Of a stretch of DNA of 64,000 nucleotides, positions 52,838-62,301 are shown piece after piece. Under the pieces are notes generated by a model. That model saw nothing but the letters and a program-made list of their open reading frames with translations. It was not told the origin of the DNA and searched no databases. Each line of letters opens with the position of its first letter. Positions within the stretch are counted from its first letter, which is position 1. The DNA is from Takifugu bimaculatus (Eukaryota > Chordata > Actinopteri > Tetraodontiformes > Tetraodontidae). The stretch lies in NCBI GenBank assembly GCA_004026145.2, contig CP034975.1, forward strand, positions 6,584,610 to 6,648,609. The letters run 5' to 3'. The translations under genes were made by a program, and so were the position numbers.

Positions 52838-53628
52838 TGCTCAATGAACTTTAATCAAGTTTTGTACATTGCGAGCTGATTCTGGAGACAGTGGACTCCC
52901 TCACAGCGGAAAGGTCAGACCGAGCAGAAGGAGGGAAGCAGAGAAATGTCACAGCCATCAGACATGACTAAAGCGCCTTGTCAGTCATTTATCAGCACCC
53001 TCCAATATCTGAAGCTGTGTGGCCTTCAGGTCTGGCCTTCATTGGTGTTCAGGCGCTCCCTTCAAATATATAAACGCACCCTTTTCATCAGCTGGGCTCC
53101 GACATCAGACTTTTCCACACGCACAAAAGGCTCATTTTCCTCAATTGTTGTTCACAGAACTGTCTAAATCCGCGTTGGTGAGCACTTCTCCGGGGCTCCG
53201 ATATCCTTCCGCCTCATAGATGGGACATATCAAGACGATCACATGGCATGATTATTGCACAGGTGTTCCACAAAGAAATGTGCAGTTTGATCGCACAGCA
53301 CAGCCGCAGATGTGAAGTTCTGAGGGAGTGTGCGGTCCGCGAGCATGTTGCCCGTGACCCAAATGTTCATCTCTGAGCCGTTTCCAAAGGCGTTTCAGAG
53401 AATTTAGCAGCGCCTCCAACCGGCCTCACGACCTCCGACCAGCCCAGGACCTCCACAGTCGACCAGACAGCTGCTGAAACAGTCAGCAAGAACAAGTGTT
53501 TGAGTCGTGAGTATTTACGCCCTGAGCTGGAGGAGGGTCGACCCGCTGGGACAGAAATCTGCAGCGGCACATGTGGATACTGGACCTGTAGGTTTGTCTC
53601 CCTTCATACACGGACGCCACTCTGACGT

Positions 53629-53690
53629 GTTCATGGTGGTGGACTGGTGGTGGACCAGGACCTCCAGCTCTGCACCGCTTTGGTCTCAAT
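53629..53690 (-). pseudogene. nsf: nsf D1 remnant (GAELE / QSTTMN)
   Basis: Reads IETK then, after a loss of about seven bases, SGAELEVLVHHQSTTMN. NSF has [24 protein letters not shown]. A further weak remnant (STVEV after a ctgtttcag acceptor) is at about 53497-53430. Confidence 0.65.
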
Positions 53691-53694
53691 AATG

Positions 53695-54346
53695 TGAAAC
53701 AGAGAACTGGGACCAGTTCATCAATGGTAATGACCAGTGGTGCTAATGCTAATGCTAGTGGAGTAGGTGAGGAGGAGGAGGAACAGAATTTAAGAATATT
53801 TCACACTTTTACTGGACTGAAACCTGTGAAATCAGAAAGATCTGATACAAACTGTGTAAAGCTGATCATCCTCTCAGTCCCAGTTTAAAGTGGAACCAAA
53901 CTGGTGTGAAACCTCACCGATCTCCATCTTCACCTCCAACCTTCCCGGCCTCAGCAGGGCCTCATCTATCAGGTCAGGCCTGTTGGTCATACCTGAGGGG
54001 GGGACAGATGGATGGACAGAGGACAGAGGAGACAAGAGAGGAGGAAGAGGAAAGAACAGGAGCACAGAAGCTCTGCTCACACAGATCTGTCAATAAGCTG
54101 TTCACTGCTGCACACATCAAACCTCCCAGGAGTTCCAGTTTGGCAGAGAATAACACAAGTTTCCTCATAAATGTGACACAACAACATCTGAATCAGCCAC
54201 TTTTCCATCAACAGAGGGAGAGATGGAGAAAGTGAGGGAGGGGAGCAGCAGGGTGGGGGGGGGGGTTATCTGTCCATCCACAGAGCTGCCAGTCGCTGCT
54301 GCAGCATTTAAAGCAGCTGTGGAGCTGTCCTCATTACAGGGTGGAC

Positions 54347-54385
<39 letters not shown>

Positions 54386-54480
54386 AAACTGTCTAAATAG
54401 CAGGTCAAAGAGAGCTCAGGCCCTCATTAGGTGGTGAAGAGTGAGGCTCAGTGTCTCATGGTCCAACCAAACATCAGTAC
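53695..54480. repeat. duplicated block C, left copy
   Basis: Repeated at about 58475-58965. It includes the nsf MTNRPD exon, the surrounding intron, the GT tract and the segment ggtcaaagagagctcaggcc. The left copy is longer by roughly 270 bases between about 54050 and 54340. Confidence 0.85.
53918..53992 (-). pseudogene. nsf: nsf D1 exon MTNRPD (intact copy A)
   Basis: A 75-base exon with a good acceptor (ctcag) and donor (gtgagg). It encodes [18 protein letters not shown] and then EVKMEI without any change from the NSF form I know. The exon itself is undamaged although its neighbours are broken. A second copy lies at 58707-58781. Confidence 0.88.
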
Positions 54481-54502
54481 ATTTCTCTCTCTCTCTCTCA
54501 CT

Positions 54503-54563
<61 letters not shown>

Positions 54564-54721
54564 ACGTCTGGCTAAAGGGCAGATCTCTCCACTCTTAGAG
54601 AAATGAGTTTTGTCTCTCCAATCAGATGAAATATTTATCTGTGTTGTGTGAGGACGATGAGGAGAAACAACCCTTTTGTTTCCATGACAACATTCCAGGC
54701 CTCCTCACGTCCTTCACTCAC

Positions 54722-54852
54722 CCTCTTCTGCTCTTCCTCTGCAGCCTCAAACAGCTTCCTGATGTTGGCTTTAGACTCCCCAACCTACTTGTTGAGGCTC
54801 TCGGGCTTTCGGCATGTTGCCGATCTGACGCGCCATCAGGGTTTTCCGAGCC
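54722..54852 (-). pseudogene. nsf: nsf D1 P-loop exon remnant with stop codon
   Basis: Reads ARKTLMARQIGNMPKAREP where NSF has GCGKTLMARQIGK...AREP, so the P-loop glycines are gone. About eight codons are then missing, and a shifted frame continues LNK-stop-VGESKANIRKLF..AEEEQKR to a donor gtgagt. The TAG replaces the tyrosine codon of LNKYVGES. Confidence 0.85.
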
Positions 54853-55477
54853 GTCAAACCCTGTTCCCAAAGATGGTTCCCAAGAGTTTATTTTGCCTGA
54901 CTTTCAGCTGCTGGAATGTACATGATAGTTTGGACAACATGGCAAGAGGAGAACGACCTTCAGAACGTGGGCCTTCTGGTGGCCTTTGCACCTGTTGGAT
55001 GACATTTAGTCCAGACAGGCTGAGAGGTCCCAGATCAATATCAGAGCTGGGGGGTGGGGGGGGGGGGGGCAACCTGGAGAAGAGTGACGTGTTTGTCTGT
55101 TTCTCTGAGAGCAGACAAGGTGAAACTCAGAGCTGAGTCCTGTTCGTGCGCTCCTGTCAGCACCTGCCATGGCTGCCCCCCCCTACACGCTTGGCCATTA
55201 CAGCTTCACCTTTAGCTGAGGTGCTATCAGATTGTGCCATCTTATTACAGCAGCCAGCTGCCCACAGCCAAAGGTCGACTGCAGTGCACAGCCAAAGGTC
55301 AGCTCACATGCAGGCTGATGCCTCCACCGGCCCCAGAGCGCCACGGCCCTGCAGTGGAGATGCGTGCTGGCCAAAGGTCTGGGGGGGTGGGGCTGAGGTC
55401 GGATGTGACTGTACACATCTGTTGGTGCAGAGAGATTCTAAGGTTTGAGTCACAGATTTAACGAGGAGCAACAAAGT

Positions 55478-55520
55478 GAAAACTCTTTGTCCAAGACCCA
55501 TCTGAAGTTTCAGCCCTGGG
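55478..55520 (-). pseudogene. nsf: nsf N-D1 linker remnant
   Basis: The minus strand reads AACTTC...AGATGGGTCTTGGACA then AAGAGTTTTCA. This matches the nucleotides for NF..MG..GLDKEFS of NSF with a deletion and one inserted base. It is short and seen by eye only. Confidence 0.45.
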
Positions 55521-55540
55521 TGGCAAGATTCTCTGGTCTG

Positions 55541-55605
<65 letters not shown>

Positions 55606-55695
55606 ACAGAGTTGAATATATATTTCATGTTACATAAACTCTGTTAGATCTGCTTACATTCTATTGCAACTGTCACGGTGAAAAGTGTGTAAATT

Positions 55696-55709
55696 CTGCC
55701 CTCTAGCGG
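55696..55709 (-). promoter_or_regulatory. CTCF-like motif, reverse
   Basis: The minus strand reads CCGCTAGAGGGCAG, with one mismatch at the CCA. A similar reverse motif (CCAGCAGAGGGCC) is at 58229-58217. Confidence 0.4.
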
Positions 55710-55782
55710 TGCCAGGATCACTGGCACCTCAAATCGGATCTTTCCTTTTATGAACACGTGATTTTTGTCCAAAGATCACCTA

Positions 55783-55885
55783 CTGCTGACGCCAAAGGCC
55801 TGGTTTTTGATTTGCTGGATGAAGTCGCTGGCCAGGTTGCCCAGGTCACAAGGGTTGCCTTTTTATTCTGCAGGAAGTTGACATC
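55783..55885 (-). pseudogene. nsf: nsf N-domain exon remnant
   Basis: One frame reads DVNFLQNKK and the next reads NPCDLGNLASDFIQQIKNQA. They align to the NSF N-domain segment DFLQKK...NPYDTDKMAAEFIQQ with several codons missing. The change of frame at about 55855-55862 is a true indel. Confidence 0.8.
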
Positions 55886-56070
55886 CAGTCACTGATGTGA
55901 TGGAGAAAATAAAAAGTTTGAGACAGACTAGAGTAAAGACGACCTCTACAAATCATCCAATCAACTGCATTTTATACAGATTCCATTTTTTTTTTAAAAA
56001 AGTCAGAAAGGGAATATAATACAAATGTTATATGTAATAACAGATGTTGGCCAGCAGACGGAGCCCTTTA

Positions 56071-56557
<487 letters not shown>

Positions 56558-56588
56558 ATTTATGATTCACCAATTGCGAAGGAAGGTG

Positions 56589-57206
56589 GTTCTCCAGAGC
56601 TTCTCTGTGTGCAGCTCCGTCTTCCCGAAGGGCAGGTTCACAAGTTTACACCTTCTTCAGTTTCCCCTCGTCTCCACGCTACGTACATGACTACAGAGGC
56701 TTCCTGACATGCATTCCAGCCTCCGCCAGGAAAAGTCCCGTCCTCGGGCGACGCCGGCAGCGTTCCTTGGCCCACTTCTTCTGCTGCGTCTTCATCTCTC
56801 TGAGGGCTCTGTTGTGGGATTCATAAAGGAAGTTCTGATGGCAGCGTCTTCAACGCTCTGCTCTGACAGCTCGGCTAAGGCTCCATTTAGCAACACCTCC
56901 GGGCAAACCCGACAGGTTCTGCTGTGGCGTCAACATATAGAGTTGAATTGGAGGAAGATGAGAGTTTAATGCAAACTATGTTTTGCAGCCCGGTTCTCAG
57001 AGAACACTCCAGAGACTCAGAGTTTCAGGCACAAACCTAAACATAAGCCGACAACAGTGTCCCAAAATAACTTTCCTGGCATCATCAAGGAGCACAAAGA
57101 CGATATCTATGGTTTCCTATCCCTGGTAAACCAGAGCAGAACAGGGAGAGTAAACAACAACAACTCAATGCACAATTAAGTTCTAATCAAATAAGACATT
57201 ATAGGA
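56589..57206. repeat. block A, second copy next to psmd11 fragment
   Basis: Matches 40890-41610. Its left edge lies about 30 bases from the cut end of the psmd11 exon. Confidence 0.85.
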
Positions 57207-57339
57207 GTGGGTGTCAGCGGTTACCAACATCATCAATCTAATCAATCCATCATTAGCCCCTTTTCCACCCGCTAAAAGACCCATCTGGGCATTTGGGGAC
57301 AGTGTGACATAAAATACTTGACATTTAGGCCTACAAATT

Positions 57340-57720
57340 TAAATCCAACTCTCATTTTTAAGGTAAAACGTCAACCTCTACAGGACAAACAGCAAGAGGG
57401 GAGATGATGCTCCGCTAAGCCCACGTTGGAGGAGGACCAGGACATGACGGCAGCACAGGAGAGGAGGTAGAGGAGGCAGGGGGATTATGGCAGCCGGCTG
57501 CCCCCCCATGGCGTGGGGGGTTGTGATGCTGCATGTAGATGAGGTGCCACACAGGCGGCGGTGCTGCCAGGTCCTGGCTCTCTCACAGAGCCCATTCTCC
57601 TCCCGGCCCCCCCGGCCCCAGACGCCCCGCTGGGAGCAGCGCTTTACAACCCCAGAGGAGAACTGCGGCCAGCATTCAAGAGCCGGCCCTGCACCACTTC
57701 TCACAAACCCGTCAACAACA
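57340..57720. repeat. duplicated block B, right copy
   Basis: Second copy of 51640-52060. It differs by a shorter poly-C tract and lacks the left copy's sequence leading into its CA tract. Confidence 0.85.
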
Positions 57721-58474
57721 CATAAGTGGCACAAACAGAATGTCCCCGAGGGTTTTCCTTCCCTTTCTCTCTCACATGCACGGATATCTCTGACAATCCC
57801 AACTAACCCCCTGACCCTGACACCCTGCAAGCTGAACCCCCACCTCAATGCAACAGTGAACGTTCATTAATGCACTTGTTGGGACGATCAGGCTCTGCTC
57901 TATTAAAATGAATGTATTTAAAACTTAAGTTTGTTTTTCTACACCTCTGATTTGCTTAATGGTTTGATGCAGATGACTATCAAAGTAAATTACCAGCAAG
58001 GGTCCGGTGGGAGGAGGCGGACCAGTCTGAAACATGGGTAACGGTCTAAAATCAACCGTGTGTGGTCATAGCACACCTGATTTTTCATTCACAAGATCTA
58101 GTTTTCATCAATCATGAGCTGCCCTCAACTTTCAATAAGCTGCGTTCCATAACACAGCAATAACAGGAACTTGTCTTCTTCTCTTACCAATCATACAGAT
58201 GCTATATACTGCACCGGGCCCTCTGCTGGTCACGGATGTTATTACAACTGATACCATATATCAGCACAGTATTCATTCATTTCAAACGTCCCTCAGGTTG
58301 TGCTAATCAGGCAGTATGTGAGGTTCAAGGAGGGACAAACAGTCCAAAAGGTAGGACAAATGATGAACTAGGAAGAGGAGGAACGCAGCCAAAATGATGC
58401 TGCCACAAAGACAGGGTCAACAAGTGGAGTTAAGCTGAGAGAAAAAATAAAACATAAAATAAAAGAGGATGAAG
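57721..58474. other. unassigned stretch between duplicated blocks
   Basis: No gene or known repeat recognised, apart from a reverse CTCF-like motif at 58217-58229. In the left copy the matching interval (52060-53695) holds nsf remnants, so this part is deleted or replaced. Confidence 0.6.
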
Positions 58475-58965
58475 TGGGATCGAGAACTGGTACCAGTTCA
58501 ATGGTAATGACCAGTGGTGCTAATGCTAATGCTAGTGGAGTAGGTGAGGGCAACTACGAGAGAGGGGGGGGACAGAATTTAAGAATATTTCACACTTTTA
58601 CTGGACTGAAACCTGTGAAATCAGAAAAATCTGATACAAACTGTGTAAAACTGATCATCCTCTCAGTCCCAGTTTAAAGTGGAACCAAACTGGTGTGAAA
58701 CCTCACCGATCTCCATCTTCACCTCCAACCTTCCCGGCCTCAGCAGGGCCTCATCTATCAGGTCAGGCCTGTTGGTCATACCTGAGGGGGGACAGATGGA
58801 CGGACAGAGGACAGAGGAGACAAGAGAGGAGGAAGATGAAAGTTAGTGTGTGTGTGTGTGTGTGTGTATAAACTGTCTAAATAGCAGGTCAAAGAGAGCT
58901 CAGGCCCTCATTAGGTGGTGAAGAGTGAGGCTCAGTGTCTCATGGTCCAACAAAACAACAGTAAT
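58475..58965. repeat. duplicated block C, right copy
   Basis: Second copy of 53695-54480 with an internal deletion. Blocks B and C lie in the same order in both places, so they are one duplicated segment. Confidence 0.85.
58707..58781 (-). pseudogene. nsf: nsf D1 exon MTNRPD, second copy (B)
   Basis: A duplicate of 53918-53992 with the same splice sites and the same encoded [18 protein letters not shown]. It sits in a duplicated block. No other nsf exon is seen next to it, so it cannot make a protein on its own. Confidence 0.85.
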
Positions 58966-58966
58966 T

Positions 58967-59014
<48 letters not shown>

Positions 59015-59149
59015 ACCACACACATCCATCCCATTACATCAAGTGAGTGTAATGTTTTAGTATCACTAAAAGAACAAATATACGAAATACGCTCAAAATA
59101 TCAGAATCTATTTTACTTTATATAGCACTTTATTTTATCATTAACCATT

Positions 59150-59350
59150 ATTCAATCAATCAACCAATCTTTATTTATATAGCATCGGTTACAATCAAAA
59201 TTATTTCTAGGTGCTTTACAGCAGTGGCAAGGAAAAACTCTCCTTTAACAGGAAGAAACCTTGAGCAGGACCAGGTTCCTGTACAGTGTAGGGGGACCCT
59301 CCTGCTGATGGCCGGCTGGGTAGAGAGAGAGGAGAAGGGGGAGGAGAGAA
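59150..59350 (+). repeat. teleost interspersed repeat (SINE-like)
   Basis: Contains the string widespread in fish genomes: ctttatttatatagca, gtgctttaca, ggcaaggaaaaactc, aacaggaagaaacct and gagcaggacca. The family name cannot be fixed by eye. Confidence 0.6.
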
Positions 59351-59369
59351 CAGGCAGAGATCATAGAAA

Positions 59370-59822
59370 TATACTGCTAAAAAAAATTAGAGGAACACTT
59401 TTTAATCAGAGTAGAGCAACCTATCAGTCAAACTTCTGGGATATTAATCTGGTCAGTTAAGTAGCATCGGGGGTTGTTAATCAGTTTCTGCTGCTTTGTT
59501 ATTAATGAAATCAACACCAGGAGCATCAGAGGGGCAGCAATGAGACGGCCCCCAAAACAAGAATGGCTTTCCAGGTTGAGGCCATTGATACTTTTTCCCT
59601 CCTCATCTCTTTTGGCTGATTTTTTACTGACTAACTTTCTACTGCTGTAGTCATTCATTTGGATCAACATCTCTGTTGATAGCATGGTGTGGAACCTGGA
59701 TGCTACAGAGGTTGCACAAGTAGTCCAACTCCTCCAGGATGGAACATCGATACGTGTCATTGCAAGGTTTGCTGTGTCTTCCCAGCATAGTCTCAAGAGC
59801 ATGGAAGAGATTCCAGGAGACA
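59370..59822 (+). mobile_element. Tc1-like DNA transposon, 5' fragment
   Basis: Begins with the terminal sequence atactgctaaaaaaaatt and aggaacactttt, known from fish Tc1 elements. The plus strand includes the start of the transposase helix-turn-helix region: GATGGAACATCGATACGTGTC corresponds to QDGTSIRV and AGGTTTGCTGTGTC to RFAVS. It stops inside the GGAGACAG stretch, where the acidic-repeat gene begins. No catalytic domain remains. Confidence 0.75.
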
Positions 59823-59823
59823 G

Positions 59824-60945
59824 TCCTGCCCCATTGAACTGAAGGGTCGGGTATTTATAGAATCAAAAGACACCACAGTCTCCATGTGGTATCTGGTTTT
59901 TAGAGAGGACCATGAGGAAATTGCAACTTCACAAGATACTCAGCAACAAGTACAAGAGGCACAGACTGAGGTGATAGACCAAGAACCACAAGAACCTTCA
60001 GTGACTCCTGAAAGTCAGGAAGACAAAGAGCCATTTTCAATCCCTCCTCAATCAGAAGGAGAAAAGTTCAGTTCTGTACTTTAAAAAGACAAAGAAACAG
60101 CTTCAGTCAGTGAGGAGAAAGAAGACTCAGCTTCAATCCCTCCTCGATCAGAAGGAAATGAGGTCATTTTTGTAGATGAGGAGGATGAAGAACCAGCTTC
60201 AATCTCTGATAGCCCATCTCCATCACGCTCTTATGATTCAGATGGAGATCGAAACGCAAGTGAGACCATTTCTGTAAACGAGGAGGATAATGACTCAGGT
60301 TCCTACTCTCCTCATTCAGATGGAGGTTTAGGAGAGAAGACCGTTTCTTTAATTGAGGATGAACAACTACCTTTAGTCTCTTTTTGTTCAGATAGAGATA
60401 TAGGATGGAATATCAGCCCTTCTGTCGCTGATGAAGAACGACAGGAACCTCCAGCCTCTCCTAAACTGTCCTGCTATTCAGAAAGAGACTGCACCATTTC
60501 TTCATGTGAAGACGAACTACAAGAAAAGATAGAGACGTTTAAACACAAGACATATGTCAAGCTGTTCATACATAAGATCATTTATCAAATTTATGCCAAA
60601 GCAAATATGAAACCTCCATGCAGTGATGACCTCATCGCGTACCTCAATGAATACATCTGGGAGAGAGTCAAAGATGAAGATATATGTATCACCGATGACT
60701 CATTTAAGAAGATGGACGATAAAATCCAAAAGATCCTGTGCAAAGAGTTAGGCAATCCAAACAAGGTTCTCTTCTTACTCAAGTACTCGGAGGAGCCAGT
60801 CGTTGCAGACTGCATGGTCACCATCTTGCGTAAACTCGTCAAGAGGCCATCTAAAAAGAGGAACATTTTCTCCAAGTTTTTCTCACATAACGCTCAGAAA
60901 CTTTGGGAGTTTTTAACATGTTGTATCATCCCTGCTGATGATTGA
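59824..60945 (+). pseudogene. acidic Ser/Pro-repeat protein, copy 1 (in-frame stop)
   Basis: Not a family I recognise. One frame runs from 59824 to TGA at 60943-60945 with a single stop, TAA at 60082-60084. It encodes acidic Ser/Pro-rich sequence (FSIPPQSEG, SPSPSRSYDSDGD, NEEDNDSGSYSPHSDG), then a C-terminal domain of about 150 residues from SCYSERDCTISS, through YVKLFIHKIIYQIYAK and YLNEYIWERVKDED, to CCIIPADD. That part is probably helical, with no signal peptide or membrane span. The reading frame follows directly on a truncated Tc1 element, so the original 5' end is missing. The stop and lost 5' end suggest a pseudogene. The part after the stop has an ATG at 60607 and could make a 112-residue product. 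Confidence 0.6.
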
Positions 60946-60969
60946 TTACTAGAAGAAATAGTTGCAGTA

Positions 60970-61450
60970 AGCAACCTGTTGGCAATTTTCAAGAACACCT
61001 CCACTCAGGTCCTGTGCTGTGGTAGAGAGAGCTGAGCCAGGATGCATAGTTCTCTGTTGACCAGCAAATCTACATTCCAACCCCCTACCAATGGTCATAA
61101 CATTTGGTAATGATCATAAAGACAAGAGTGAAAATACAAGATGTCAAATGATTTTCCTTCACAGCGTGACTGGGCTCTGCCTTACAGGTAGGGTGAGGTG
61201 GTCAGCCGTCCGTAGGGAGGCTCCTGGTTACCTCAATGGGGCATGTCCGTGTTTGCGGCATGCCTATGTTGGAGACCCCGGGACAGACCTAGGATACAGC
61301 GGAGAGATCGTATCCCTTGGATGGCCTGAGAACACCATTAGATTCTCATGAGGAGTGGAAGTAGCTGGGAAGAGGAGTGCTTGGCCTTGCCTGTTGAGGC
61401 TGCTATCCCAACTACCTGGATAAGCTGCCAGAAGTTGAAGAACAAGACCT
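60970..61450 (+). mobile_element. degraded LINE 3' fragment between the two acidic-repeat copies
   Basis: Similar to the element at 40.07-40.68 kb: gagagagctgagcc, cagacctaggatacagc, gagatcgtatccc and tggatggcctgagaacacc correspond to its [13 protein letters not shown] region. It is more eroded. Confidence 0.6.
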
Positions 61451-62301
61451 TAACCAAACAAATATTGTGTCATAGTCTGTAGCAGGATTTTAGATGCCCT
61501 TTTTTATGATCAGAAGAAAAGGTTGCAGCATTTGATCATGGATTCATCAGAATTTCAAATGAAAGCTTCAAGCAATGGCTAGGCTAATTGTATTTAAAAG
61601 TGACGAAAAATCCTACAATAAAAGTTAGCCAGGTTGACTTGAAAGTTTATTTCAGAAAATAGGCTGATGAAAATGGTATTTATGTATAATCAATACTGCA
61701 GAAAGTAAGACACAAAAACCAGAACTTGTACTAAACAGAAAAGGTTAATAAAATATATTGGGACCTGGTGAGGTTGTGCGTGTGTGTATTTTAGGTCATA
61801 TTTTTGGAACTTGCCTCAACGTGTCCAGGTCAAATAAAAACATCACCCAGAGAATCTAAAGATGGTTGCATATATCTTCCACGTGACAGTTGGGGACTAG
61901 ACTACAGCCAGTTTGTAGAAGAATAAAAGCACAGTGTGATGGCGTATACACAGTTTTCAGCATAGAATTGATGGCCTCTTATAGTGCCTAAAAACAAAAA
62001 CATGTTATTTGTAGTTCAATTCCTACTTTGTTATCAAGATCCAGATATTTGGTCTATGATAGACACAAATAATACATTGAATTATTTATAAACAAGAGAA
62101 TAAGGACAATATATAAATAAAGCAGTTTTGTGACTTTGGAGTTATTATCACAGCTTTAACACACAAACAGCAGATATGGATCAAAGCACAACACATTAAT
62201 TGTGCTATAAGGCTTTGAGCTATTAATATATTTTTGTTTAGGTAAGGGAAAAGTATTATATGTTCAACATCAATGCAATAAACTATATACAATAACAAAT
62301 A
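61451..62301. other. AT-rich flank upstream of acidic-repeat copy 2
   Basis: Clearly more AT-rich than the rest of the window. No ORF or repeat family is recognised. It may hold the promoter of copy 2, but no clear TATA box at a proper distance is seen. Confidence 0.5.

Noticed and set aside
55304..55600. 98-codon minus-strand frame starting with Cys-Val repeats
   Set aside because: Begins in a (CA)n tract; the real signal in this stretch is a short nsf remnant in broken frames.
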